Below the pieces are notes generated by a model, which was not told the DNA's origin, made no database searches, and was given only the letters and a program-made list of their open reading frames with translations. 64,000 bases of DNA from Clostridia bacterium (GTDB lineage: Bacteria > Bacillota > Clostridia > Monoglobales > Monoglobaceae), in the NCBI GenBank assembly GCA_017620615.1, contig JAGAUW010000006.1, forward strand, positions 62,001 to 126,000, written 5' to 3'. Both the position numbers and the translations under genes were made by a program. Positions 35,867-44,066 of this stretch are shown here, piece by piece (position 1 is the stretch's first letter; every line of letters starts with the position of its first letter).

Positions 35867-36295
35867 GTGGCAGATGTAATGAAACTGCAATTTGAAGTTA
35901 ATGACGGTGACTTTACCCGTGCCGGAGAAACCTCCAGCAAGGTGAAAAAAACCCTTACACAGCTGGGGTTCAGCCCGATTGTTATACGCAAAGTAGCTAT
36001 CGCTATGTATGAGGGTGAAATAAATATGGTTATCCATGCCAACGGCGGAACGATTGATGTAGAAATTTATTCTGAAAAAATTCTTATTGTTATGCAGGAT
36101 AAAGGCCCTGGTATTGCTGATATAGAGAAAGCAATGCAGGCAGGTTTCTCAACGGCTGACAGCAAAGTGCGTGAGCTTGGATTTGGTGCTGGAATGGGAC
36201 TCCCCAATATGAAAAAATACAGTGACGAAATGGAAATCACCACAGAAATAGGAAAAGGAACCTGCGTTAAACTCACAATAAATGTGAAGGAGTGA
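35867..36295 (+). CDS. Anti-sigma-type ATP-binding protein (RsbW/SpoIIAB-like)
   Basis: 142-residue GHKL ATPase domain of the switch-kinase type. It has an N box around RKVAIAMYEGEINMVIHANGG, the G1 box DKGPGIADIE and the G2 box GFGAGMGLPNMKK. There is no histidine-kinase dimerisation domain, so Ser/Thr kinase activity on an antagonist is more likely than His phosphorylation. It starts at GTG 35867, 3 nt after the DRTGG gene, and is 7 nt ahead of the sensory hydrogenase. No STAS antagonist or sigma factor gene is nearby, so its partner may be the DRTGG protein. Confidence 0.85.
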   Translation: MADVMKLQFEVNDGDFTRAGETSSKVKKTLTQLGFSPIVIRKVAIAMYEGEINMVIHANGGTIDVEIYSEKILIVMQDKGPGIADIEKAMQAGFSTADSKVRELGFGAGMGLPNMKKYSDEMEITTEIGKGTCVKLTINVKE

Positions 36296-36302
36296 GCTTT
36301 TG

Positions 36303-37616
36303 ATGGAAACATACTGGCATTCGGTAACTCTTAACAAGGATTTGTGCAAGGGTTGTACTCATTGTCTCAAGCTTTGCCCCACTCAGGCTATACGTGTTCA
36401 GGGTGGAAAAGCGAAGATTTTAAAAGAGAGATGTATTGATTGTGGCGAATGTATAAGGGTTTGCCCTTATCACGCCAAAAAGGGTGTGGCAGACAGCCTT
36501 GACATGCTTAAAAATTTCAAGCACAATGTGGCTTTGGTGGCACCTGCTTTTTATGGTCAGTTCTCAAGGACCGAGGATATAAATGTTATACTCAGTGCCC
36601 TTTTGGATTTGGGCTTTGATGATGTATTTGAGGTCGCAAGGGGTGCTCAGGTAATATCACAAAAAACAAAAGAACTTCTGAAATCCGGCGAGCTTATGAA
36701 ACCGGCTATTTCTTCGGCTTGCCCTGCTGTTTTGAGGCTTATTGCTATAAAGTTCCCCAATCTTATTCCAAACGTTGTTCCGCTGAAATCACCTATGGAG
36801 ATTTCAGCCGAGCAGGCGAGATGCGAAGCGATAGAGAAAACAGGATTTAAACCTTGCGAAATAGGAATATTTTTTATCAGTCCTTGTGCGGCAAAGGCTA
36901 CCTTTGTAAAGGGTAACTATACCGTTAAAAAATCTGAGGTGGACGGCGTTATTCCCATAAAGGACATTTGTATAGAAATGTCCCGGAGTGTGAACAAAAT
37001 GGCAGAAGAAGATATAAAAAACCTCAGGGTTTCGGGGCGCTCAGGTGTACTTTGGGCGACCAGTGGCGGTGAAGCAGAGGCGACTGACGCTCAAAAACAT
37101 ATTGCTGTTGATGAAATACATAATATAATAAAGTTGTTTGAAGATATTGAGGACGGCAAGATGGACGATATCGATTATGTGGAAGCTTTGGCTTGCCCTG
37201 GCGGATGTGTGGGTGGCCCGCTTACTACGGAAAATAGCTTTTCGGCGCGGTCGAAAATTCAGAGAATGTGCAAGAATCTAGAGGACAACAGCCAGCCATT
37301 TTCTGATGAAATAAATATGTACTGGGATGAGGCTATTGTATATCGTCCCATTATGAATCTTGACAGTGATATAAATATTGCAATGCAAAAAATGAATGAA
37401 ATAGAGGAACTTTACAACGAATTTCCAAAACTTGATTGCGGCTCTTGTGGCTCGCCGAGTTGCCTGGCTCTTGCAGAAGATATTGTGAGGGGTTATGCAA
37501 AAGAAACAGACTGTATTTTCAAGCTGAGGGAAAAGGTAAGTGCTCTTGCACGTGATATGCTGGAACTTGAAAGTCAGAACACTCTTTTTGTAAACAAGAA
37601 AACGGAGGACAAATAA
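36303..37616 (+). CDS. Sensory-type [FeFe]-hydrogenase homologue (HydS-like)
   Basis: 437 residues from ATG 36303 (GGAGTG upstream). The N-terminus carries two [4Fe-4S] sites (Cys15/18/21/25 and Cys44/47/50/54). The H-cluster domain follows with L1 SSACP (Cys140), L2 SPCAAK and L3 ACPGGCVGG. The C-terminus has a further cluster domain, CGSCGSPSC plus a later Cys. In L1, Ala139 replaces the proton-relay Cys of catalytic enzymes, as reported for Thermotoga HydS. Low turnover and a sensing role are therefore likely. It sits among ATPase, DRTGG and PHP genes and directly upstream of hydCBA. An active H-cluster cannot be proved from sequence. Confidence 0.85.
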   Translation: METYWHSVTLNKDLCKGCTHCLKLCPTQAIRVQGGKAKILKERCIDCGECIRVCPYHAKKGVADSLDMLKNFKHNVALVAPAFYGQFSRTEDINVILSALLDLGFDDVFEVARGAQVISQKTKELLKSGELMKPAISSACPAVLRLIAIKFPNLIPNVVPLKSPMEISAEQARCEAIEKTGFKPCEIGIFFISPCAAKATFVKGNYTVKKSEVDGVIPIKDICIEMSRSVNKMAEEDIKNLRVSGRSGVLWATSGGEAEATDAQKHIAVDEIHNIIKLFEDIEDGKMDDIDYVEALACPGGCVGGPLTTENSFSARSKIQRMCKNLEDNSQPFSDEINMYWDEAIVYRPIMNLDSDINIAMQKMNEIEELYNEFPKLDCGSCGSPSCLALAEDIVRGYAKETDCIFKLREKVSALARDMLELESQNTLFVNKKTEDK

Positions 37617-37949
37617 ATGACTGTAAATGAAATTGCAAAAAAACTGAATTTGACTTTTTATGCAGGTGAGGAGATTGCAGAAAAATTGGCAAAGGGCTGT
37701 TACATAGGCGACCTTTTGAGCCTTGCTATGTCAAAGGTAACGGCAGAAAATGTGTGGATTACTATACAGACCAATATGAATGTTGTGGCTGTTGCATCAC
37801 TTGTGGAGGCGGCTTGTGTTATTGTCGCTGATGGATGTATTCCGGACGAAAAAACTATCGAAAAAGCAAAGGAGCAGGATGTGATTTTGCTGGGCGGTGA
37901 AATTTCTGCTTTTGAAGCGGCAGTTGCACTTTCGGAGATGGGAATATGA
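37617..37949 (+). CDS. DRTGG-domain protein, copy 2
   Basis: 110 residues, a second DRTGG-type domain. It resembles copy 1 in architecture: an N-terminal IAKKLNLTFYAGEE region, a central VVAVASLVEAACVIVADG and a final LLGGEISAFEAA. Its ATG abuts the HydS-like stop codon and its end overlaps the PHP gene by 4 nt (ATGA), so the three are translationally coupled. The two DRTGG proteins could form a heterodimer. Ligand and function are unknown. Confidence 0.8.
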   Translation: MTVNEIAKKLNLTFYAGEEIAEKLAKGCYIGDLLSLAMSKVTAENVWITIQTNMNVVAVASLVEAACVIVADGCIPDEKTIEKAKEQDVILLGGEISAFEAAVALSEMGI

Positions 37950-38644
37950 GCCTTTTCTATGACCTCCACATTCATTCATGCCTTTCTCCTTGTGGTGACG
38001 AGGATATGACACCAAATAATATCGTTAATATGTCATATCTTAAGGGTCTTGATATAATTGCGGTTACCGACCACAATTCTGCAGGCAATGTAAGGGCTGT
38101 TTGTAATGCTGCAAAAGGGAAAATAAAGGTCGTTCCGGGAATTGAGGTTACAACAAGTGAGGAAGTTCATGTTCTCTGTTATTTTGGGAGTGTTGAAGCG
38201 GCTGAGGATATGGGCGAATTCTTGAAAACAAACATGAGTGGCATAAAAAATAACGTCGAAATCTTTGGTAGACAGCTTTTGCTGAATGAGGAAGATGAAA
38301 TTGTTGGTGAGGAAGAAAATTTGCTCATCAGTGCGGTAAATCTTGATATATATGATGTTGAACGCGAAACCCACAAAAGAGGAGGAATTTTTGTCCCCGC
38401 GCATATTGACCGTAGTAGCTACAGCATTACGGCAAACCTTGGCTTTTTGCCGCCGGATTTGAATGCGGATGCGATTGAAATTACAGAATCTGGACTCAAC
38501 ATATATAAAGAAAAATATCAGGATTTTACAATAATTACAGATTCGGATGCGCATTTTCTTGAAAATATTTCAGAGAAAAATGTTTTTCTTGACAATGCGG
38601 TGAAAAAGAACCAAAAAATATTTGATTTTTTGTGCAAATTTTAA
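37946..38644 (+). CDS. PHP-domain phosphoesterase
   Basis: Metal-dependent phosphoesterase of the PHP family, 232 residues. The first motif DLHIHSCLSPCGDE carries the HxH metal ligands. TDHNSAGN, GIEVTTSEEVHVLCY, the later PAHIDR and DSDAH complete the metal site. Homologues hydrolyse nucleotide or sugar phosphates. Its position at the end of the hydrogenase-linked signalling set, also seen to my recollection in Thermotoga, suggests it may turn over a signalling phosphoester. The substrate is unknown. A terminator-like hairpin follows. Confidence 0.88.
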   Translation: MSLFYDLHIHSCLSPCGDEDMTPNNIVNMSYLKGLDIIAVTDHNSAGNVRAVCNAAKGKIKVVPGIEVTTSEEVHVLCYFGSVEAAEDMGEFLKTNMSGIKNNVEIFGRQLLLNEEDEIVGEEENLLISAVNLDIYDVERETHKRGGIFVPAHIDRSSYSITANLGFLPPDLNADAIEITESGLNIYKEKYQDFTIITDSDAHFLENISEKNVFLDNAVKKNQKIFDFLCKF

Positions 38645-38730
38645 CGGAGAAAATAAAAAAAAAGGTAGATTTTTATGTTATTATCTGTTATACTTATTTA
38701 GGTATGTTTATTTAAGTGTGATATATTTTT

Positions 38731-38758
38731 AACAATCTTTTTTTGAAAAGGTTGTTTT
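38731..38758 (+). terminator. Likely terminator between the PHP gene and hydC
   Basis: AACAATCTTTT and AAAAGGTTGTT form an 11-bp stem (one G-U), ending in a short T-run. It separates the signalling set from the hydrogenase operon, which starts 88 nt later. I see no convincing promoter or Rex operator in the rest of this gap. Confidence 0.6.
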
Positions 38759-38845
38759 GTGTCACGTTTTAATATATTCCAAAAGGTTTCAGCATCCAGA
38801 CTTAGGATGTTTGACAGTATAAAAGCTTAGGAGGTATTGTTACGA

Positions 38846-39340
38846 ATGGAAAAAAAGACGCTTCCATTTAATGGGACAAAGGAACAGGAAGAACAGCTTA
38901 AGGCTGTTATCGCGGAACACAAGGACCAGGACGGTGCTGTAATTCCAGTACTTCACAAAGCACAGGAAATTTATGGCTATCTGCCCATCGAAGTTCAGGA
39001 AATGATTTCTGAAGGGCTTGATGTGCCGCTGGCTGAAATTTACGGTATTGTTACATTCTATACCCAGTTTTCACTTAACCCCAAGGGCAAGTATCACATC
39101 GGTGTATGTCTTGGTACTGCTTGTTATGTTAAGGGTTCAGGTGATATTTTAGACAAGATTAAGGAAATTTTGGGAATTGAAGTTGGAGAATGCACACCTG
39201 ACGGGCTCTTCTCTATTGAAGCTACACGTTGTATCGGTGCTTGCGGACTTGCTCCGGTTCTTACAGTAAATGATGATGTTTACGGCAGGTTGGTTGTTGA
39301 CGATGTTGCCGGAATTATCAAAAAATATCAGGAACTCTAA
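38846..39340 (+). CDS. hydC: Bifurcating hydrogenase subunit HydC (NuoE-like)
   Basis: Thioredoxin-fold [2Fe-2S] protein, 164 residues, related to NuoE. The cluster ligands are C-x4-C in GVCLGTACYV and C-x3-C in TRCIGACGL. The start is ATG 38846, 11 nt after GGAGG. In trimeric HydABC enzymes it passes electrons between the HydB and HydA subunits; the complex oxidises NADH and reduced ferredoxin together to make hydrogen. It overlaps the next ATPase gene by one base. Confidence 0.93.
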   Translation: MEKKTLPFNGTKEQEEQLKAVIAEHKDQDGAVIPVLHKAQEIYGYLPIEVQEMISEGLDVPLAEIYGIVTFYTQFSLNPKGKYHIGVCLGTACYVKGSGDILDKIKEILGIEVGECTPDGLFSIEATRCIGACGLAPVLTVNDDVYGRLVVDDVAGIIKKYQEL

Positions 39341-39891
39341 TGCGCGAAATTTCACTTCATATTCTTGACATTGTCCAGAATTCAATAGCTGCAAAAGCCG
39401 ATGAAATAGGTGTGGATGTCATTGAAGATAGAGAAAAGGATACTCTGACAGTCGTTATCGGTGATAATGGCTGTGGAATGTCAGCGGAATTTCTCAAAAA
39501 GGTTATTGACCCGTTTACTACCAAACGCACCACAAGAAAGGTTGGTCTTGGTATACCTCTTTTCAAGATGGCGGCTGAGAATACCGGCGGAAGCCTTGAA
39601 ATTCAGTCCAAAGAGGGTGAGGGAACGGTGGTTACGGCAGTGTTTGGGCTCAGCCATATTGATCGCCAACCTCTTGGGGATATGGCAGGGACAATGCTCA
39701 GCCTTTTTACAGCATATGAGGACATAAGGTTTTTGTACAAACATAAAATCGACGAAAAAAAATTTTTTGTTGATACAAGAGAAATTAAAAATGTGCTTGG
39801 AGATATTTCCTTTCAGGCACCTGAGGTTTATCTGTGGCTTTCTGAATTTTTGAAGGAAGGCGAAGAAGAACTTAATCAAATGGAGGTATAA
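39340..39891 (+). CDS. GHKL ATPase-domain protein in the hydrogenase operon
   Basis: 183 residues. The N-terminal half is a histidine-kinase-type ATP-binding domain with the N box DIVQNSIAAKA, G1 DNGCGM, an F box DPFTTKR and G2 GLGIPLFKMA. There is no dimerisation His, receiver or membrane segment. The C-terminal about 75 residues match nothing I know. It is translationally coupled to hydC (TAATG) and followed by a ferredoxin-like gene. Such ATPases recur between hydC and hydB in Clostridia. They may regulate hydrogenase expression or assembly, but no role is established. Confidence 0.83.
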   Translation: MREISLHILDIVQNSIAAKADEIGVDVIEDREKDTLTVVIGDNGCGMSAEFLKKVIDPFTTKRTTRKVGLGIPLFKMAAENTGGSLEIQSKEGEGTVVTAVFGLSHIDRQPLGDMAGTMLSLFTAYEDIRFLYKHKIDEKKFFVDTREIKNVLGDISFQAPEVYLWLSEFLKEGEEELNQMEV

Positions 39892-39893
39892 AA

Positions 39894-40259
39894 ATGAAAA
39901 GCTTAGCTGAACTTGAAGCAATAAGAAACAAAGCGAAAGGCTCTGTTAATTTAAGAAAAGACGACAATGCAGTTCGAATCGTTGTTGGTATGGCAACCTG
40001 CGGAATTGCAGCAGGTGCGAAGCCTGTAATGAACGCTCTTATGGAAGAAGTAGCAAAGAGAAATCTTGACCATGTAGCGGTTACACAAACAGGTTGTATC
40101 GGTGTTTGCCGCTTAGAACCAATCGTTGAAGTTATGGTTCCCGGTGAAGAAAAGGTTACTTATGTAAAGGTTGACCCCAAAAAGGCTGCTGAAATCATAA
40201 GCGAACATATCGTCAACGGACGCGTTGTTACAAAGTATACAATTGGTGCAGCACAGTAA
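39894..40259 (+). CDS. Thioredoxin-like [2Fe-2S] ferredoxin
   Basis: 121-residue protein of the (2Fe-2S) ferredoxin/NuoE-like family. The cluster ligands are expected at the Cys in GMATCGIAAGAKP and those in TQTGCIGVCRLEP. The first pair appears as one Cys plus Gly-Ile-Ala, so the canonical C-x4-C is incomplete. A full cluster is therefore not certain. The N-terminus is similar to the first domain of HydB, the next gene. It probably relays electrons in, or supports, the hydrogenase complex. Confidence 0.85.
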   Translation: MKSLAELEAIRNKAKGSVNLRKDDNAVRIVVGMATCGIAAGAKPVMNALMEEVAKRNLDHVAVTQTGCIGVCRLEPIVEVMVPGEEKVTYVKVDPKKAAEIISEHIVNGRVVTKYTIGAAQ

Positions 40260-40309
40260 TTTCTGCTCACTTTAAAACTTGAAAAAACAGAAAGGTTAGG
40301 TGTTAAATT

Positions 40310-42103
40310 ATGGATATGGTCAGAGGTCATATTCTCTGCTGCGGCGGTACCGGTTGTACCTCTTCAGGCTGTGATGCGATCATCAAAGAAATGGAAGCGC
40401 AGCTTGCGGCACATGATTTGGAAAAAGAATTTAAAGTTATAAAGACAGGTTGCTTCGGACTTTGTGCGTTGGGACCTATTATGATTGTATATCCTGAGGG
40501 TGCTTTTTATAGCAGAGTTACTCCTGAGGATGTTAAAGAAATAGTTGAAGAACATCTTGTTAAGGGTAGAGTTGTTAAAAGACTTCTTTATGCTGAAACT
40601 GTTGAAGAAGACAACATCAAGAGCCTTAACGAAGTCGATTTCTACAAAAAACAAAAGAGAATTGCTCTTCGCAACTGTGGTGTTATTAATCCCGAGGATA
40701 TAGAGGAATATATCGGCGTTGATGGTTATCAGGCGCTTGGTAAGGTTCTTACTGAAATGACTCCCCAGGAAGTTATTGATGTCATCAAAGACTCAGGTCT
40801 CCGTGGCCGTGGCGGCGGTGGCTTCCCCACAGGTATGAAATGGCAGTTCACTTATAATTCACAGGATGACCAGAAGTATGTTGCATGTAATGCCGACGAG
40901 GGTGACCCCGGTGCATTTATGGACAGAAGTATCCTCGAGGGTGACCCCCATGCTGTTATTGAAGCTATGGCTATTGCAGGTTATGCAGTAGGTGCAAATC
41001 AGGGTTACATCTATATCCGTGCAGAGTACCCAATTGCTGTTAAGCGTCTTGGTATTGCTATTGCTCAGGCGAGAGAATACGGACTCCTCGGCAAAAACAT
41101 TTTTGAATCAGGCTTTGATTTTGACCTGGAAATTCGTCTTGGTGCAGGTGCGTTTGTATGTGGTGAAGAAACAGCTCTTATCACATCAATTGAAGGACAC
41201 CGCGGTGAACCCCGTCCACGTCCTCCGTTCCCGGCGGTTAAGGGTCTCTGGCAGAAGCCCATACTTCTCAATAACGTTGAGACTTATGCAAATATTACAC
41301 AGATTATCCTGAATGGTGCGGACTGGTTCAAAGAAATCGGTACAGAAAAAAGTAAGGGTACAAAGGTATTTGCTCTTGGTGGAAAGATTAACAACACAGG
41401 TCTTGTTGAAGTTCCTATGGGTACAACCCTCCGTGAAATCATCGAAGAAATCGGTGGCGGCATCCCGAACGGCAAAAAGTTCAAGGCTGCTCAAACTGGT
41501 GGTCCTTCAGGTGGATGTATTCCCACACATCTTATTGATACGCCTATCGACTATGATTCACTTATGGCAATCGGTTCAATGATGGGCTCAGGTGGTCTTA
41601 TTGTTATGGACGAAGACAACTGTATGGTTGATATTGCGAAATTCTTCCTTGAATTCACAGTTGACGAATCCTGTGGTAAGTGTACACCTTGCCGTGTTGG
41701 TACAAAGAGACTTTACGAAATCTTAGAGAAGATTACATCGGGTAACGGCACAATGGAAGATCTTGACAAGATGGAAGAACTTTGTTACAGCATCAAGTCA
41801 ACAGCTCTCTGTGGTCTTGGTCAGACTGCTCCAAACCCTGTTCTCAGTACTCTTAAGTATTTCCGTGACGAGTATGAAGCACACGTTCGCGACAAGGTTT
41901 GTCCTGCCGGCGTATGTAAGAAGCTTGTTAAGTATGAAATTATTGCTGACAAGTGTAAAGGTTGTAGCGCTTGTGCAAGAAAGTGCCCGGTTGGTGCAAT
42001 TACCGGCGAAATCAAATCACCTTACACCATCGACCCGGACAAGTGCGTTAAGTGCGGAGTTTGTATGGATACTTGTAAGTTTGGTGCAATTATTAAGAAA
42101 TAA
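40310..42103 (+). CDS. hydB: Bifurcating hydrogenase subunit HydB (NuoF-like, FMN/NADH)
   Basis: 597-residue flavoprotein where NADH is oxidised. Domain order is as follows. A thioredoxin-like [2Fe-2S] domain (CCGGTGCTSSGC, then TGCFGLCALGP) comes first. The NuoF core has the NADH/FMN loops GRGGGGFPTGMKW and CNADEGDPGAFMDR. A [4Fe-4S] site follows at ESCGKCTPCRVGTKR, and a C-terminal ferredoxin domain has two clusters (CKGCSACARKCP and CVKCGVCMDTCK). This length and architecture match HydB of trimeric bifurcating hydrogenases. hydA follows after 21 nt. Confidence 0.95.
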   Translation: MDMVRGHILCCGGTGCTSSGCDAIIKEMEAQLAAHDLEKEFKVIKTGCFGLCALGPIMIVYPEGAFYSRVTPEDVKEIVEEHLVKGRVVKRLLYAETVEEDNIKSLNEVDFYKKQKRIALRNCGVINPEDIEEYIGVDGYQALGKVLTEMTPQEVIDVIKDSGLRGRGGGGFPTGMKWQFTYNSQDDQKYVACNADEGDPGAFMDRSILEGDPHAVIEAMAIAGYAVGANQGYIYIRAEYPIAVKRLGIAIAQAREYGLLGKNIFESGFDFDLEIRLGAGAFVCGEETALITSIEGHRGEPRPRPPFPAVKGLWQKPILLNNVETYANITQIILNGADWFKEIGTEKSKGTKVFALGGKINNTGLVEVPMGTTLREIIEEIGGGIPNGKKFKAAQTGGPSGGCIPTHLIDTPIDYDSLMAIGSMMGSGGLIVMDEDNCMVDIAKFFLEFTVDESCGKCTPCRVGTKRLYEILEKITSGNGTMEDLDKMEELCYSIKSTALCGLGQTAPNPVLSTLKYFRDEYEAHVRDKVCPAGVCKKLVKYEIIADKCKGCSACARKCPVGAITGEIKSPYTIDPDKCVKCGVCMDTCKFGAIIKK

Positions 42104-42124
42104 GGAAAGGGAGCGTGGACTAAA

Positions 42125-43864
42125 ATGGAAATGGTTAATATTAAAATAAACGGTCAGAGCCTTAGTGTTCCAAGTAACTACACTATTTTGGAAGCTGCCC
42201 GCAGTGCAAATATCGAAATACCTACCCTTTGCTATTTAAAGGATGTAAGCAAGACCGGTTCTTGCAGAATGTGTATAGTTGAGGTTGTAGGTGCAAGAAA
42301 TCTTCAGGCTGCTTGTGTATATCCTGTATCAGAGGGTATGGAAGTCCTGACAAACACCCAGAAGGTAAGAGATGCAAGAAAGGTTAATCTTGAACTCTTG
42401 CTCTCAAACCACGACCGCAAGTGCTTGACTTGTGCGCGTAATCAGAACTGTGAGCTTCAAAAGCTTTCAGATGAGCTGGGCGTTACAGACATCACATATA
42501 TGGGTGAAAGAAACGAATACGACATCGATGAAGTTTCACCTTCGATCGTAAGAGACAATAACAAGTGTGTTCTCTGTCGTCGTTGTGTTAGTGCTTGTAA
42601 GACAATCCAGACTGTTTCAGTTATTGATGCGACTGAAAGAGGCTTCAAGACAACAATCGCATCACCGTTCAATAAGTCACTTGCAGAAGTTCCTTGTGTA
42701 AACTGCGGTCAGTGTATTGTGGCTTGTCCCACAGGCGCACTTCGTGAAAAGGATAACACGGATGAAGTGTGGGCAGCTATCAATGACCCTGAAAAATATG
42801 TTGTTGTTCAAACTGCTCCTGCGGTAAGAGTTGGTCTTGGTGAAGAATTCGGTTACGAAATCGGCACTCCTGTTACCGGCAAAATGGCTGCAGCCCTTAG
42901 AAGAATGGGCTTTGACGGCGTATTTGATACAGATACAGGTGCAGACCTTACAATTATGGAGGAAGGAACAGAGTTTATTGAAAGACTTAAGAATGGCGGT
43001 AAGCTCCCGATGATTACATCATGCAGCCCCGGTTGGATTAAGTTCTGTGAACACAACTTCCCTGATTTTCTTGACAATCTTTCAACATGTAAGTCACCTC
43101 ACCAGATGTTTGGTGCAATTCTCAAGACATACTATGCTGAAAAGATGGGCATTGATCCCAAGAAAATGTTTGTGGTTTCCGTTATGCCTTGTGTTGCTAA
43201 GAAGTTTGAATCAGGTCGTCCTGAAATGGAGGTTGGTGGGCTCCGCGATGTTGATGCAGTTATCTCGACACGTGAGCTTGCAAAGATGATAAAGCAGTCA
43301 GGTATCCTTTTCAACAAGCTTCCTGATGAAAAGTTTGATAATCCGTTCGAAGAAGCAAGTGGTGCCGGCGTTATCTTCGGTGCAACAGGCGGTGTTATGG
43401 AAGCAGCTCTTCGTACTGTTGTTGAAGTTCTTGAAGACAAATCTTTTGATAAGCTTGACTATGAAGCAGTAAGAGGCACCGATGGAATCAAGGAAGCAAC
43501 TCTTACAGTTGCAGGTACTGCGGTTAAGGTTGCTGTTGTCAGCGGTCTTGGTAATGCAAGAAAAGTTCTCAATGATGTACGTTCAGGCAAAGCAAACTAT
43601 CACTTTATCGAAGTTATGGCATGCCCCGGCGGCTGTGTAACGGGTGGCGGACAGCCTATCGTTGATTCAAGTGTTCGTATGGATATTGACCTTAAGGCAA
43701 AACGTGCAGCGGGTCTTTATGCAGAAGATGCATCACTTCCCGTTCGTAAGAGCCATGAAAACCCCGATATCAAGCTTCTCTACTCAGAGTTCCTTGAAAA
43801 ACCAGGTAGTCACAAATCTCACGAACTCTTGCACACACACTATACTGCAAGACCTAAATTCTAA
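42125..43864 (+). CDS. hydA: Catalytic [FeFe]-hydrogenase subunit HydA
   Basis: 579 residues. The N-terminal [2Fe-2S] domain has Cys36, Cys47 and Cys50. A His-ligated cluster follows (His96, Cys100, Cys103, Cys109), then two [4Fe-4S] sites (CVLCRRCVSAC and CVNCGQCIVACP) and the H-cluster domain. L1 reads TSCSPGW (298-304), L2 MPCVAKKF and L3 MACPGGCVTGGG. Serine 301 stands where the best-known enzymes have a second Cys. With HydB and HydC it should catalyse NADH- plus ferredoxin-dependent hydrogen production. Maturases HydEFG are not in the window. A strong terminator follows. Confidence 0.95.
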   Translation: MEMVNIKINGQSLSVPSNYTILEAARSANIEIPTLCYLKDVSKTGSCRMCIVEVVGARNLQAACVYPVSEGMEVLTNTQKVRDARKVNLELLLSNHDRKCLTCARNQNCELQKLSDELGVTDITYMGERNEYDIDEVSPSIVRDNNKCVLCRRCVSACKTIQTVSVIDATERGFKTTIASPFNKSLAEVPCVNCGQCIVACPTGALREKDNTDEVWAAINDPEKYVVVQTAPAVRVGLGEEFGYEIGTPVTGKMAAALRRMGFDGVFDTDTGADLTIMEEGTEFIERLKNGGKLPMITSCSPGWIKFCEHNFPDFLDNLSTCKSPHQMFGAILKTYYAEKMGIDPKKMFVVSVMPCVAKKFESGRPEMEVGGLRDVDAVISTRELAKMIKQSGILFNKLPDEKFDNPFEEASGAGVIFGATGGVMEAALRTVVEVLEDKSFDKLDYEAVRGTDGIKEATLTVAGTAVKVAVVSGLGNARKVLNDVRSGKANYHFIEVMACPGGCVTGGGQPIVDSSVRMDIDLKAKRAAGLYAEDASLPVRKSHENPDIKLLYSEFLEKPGSHKSHELLHTHYTARPKF

Positions 43865-43875
43865 GTTTAAAAATC

Positions 43876-43913
43876 AATCACCGGAGTTCAGATTGAATTC
43901 CGGTGATTTTTTT
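43876..43913 (+). terminator. Terminator of the hydrogenase operon
   Basis: A long stem AATCACCGGA-TTCA / TTGAA-TTCCGGTGATT (43876-43908), followed by a run of seven T. Confidence 0.9.
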
Positions 43914-44030
43914 GTGTCGAAAAAAATGTAAAAAAGTTAGACTAAAAGACAAATTTTATAAATTGTTGTGCAATTTGTCATTGTTTTCCAAAAAAATAGC
44001 AAATTTGGTGTAAAAAATAACTAAAAACTA

Positions 44031-44060
44031 TTGACATCATTCTGGAAGATATGGTATAAT
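44031..44060 (+). promoter_or_regulatory. Promoter of the ABC permease operon
   Basis: TTGACA, 18-nt spacer, TATAAT: perfect hexamers about 195 nt before the first gene. Confidence 0.8.
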
Positions 44061-44066
44061 TTCTAT

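Noticed and set aside
38645..38845. Possible Rex (redox repressor) operator before hydC
   Set aside because: The only similar sequence, TTAACAATC with GGTTGTT, lacks the proper spacing and reads better as a terminator-like hairpin.
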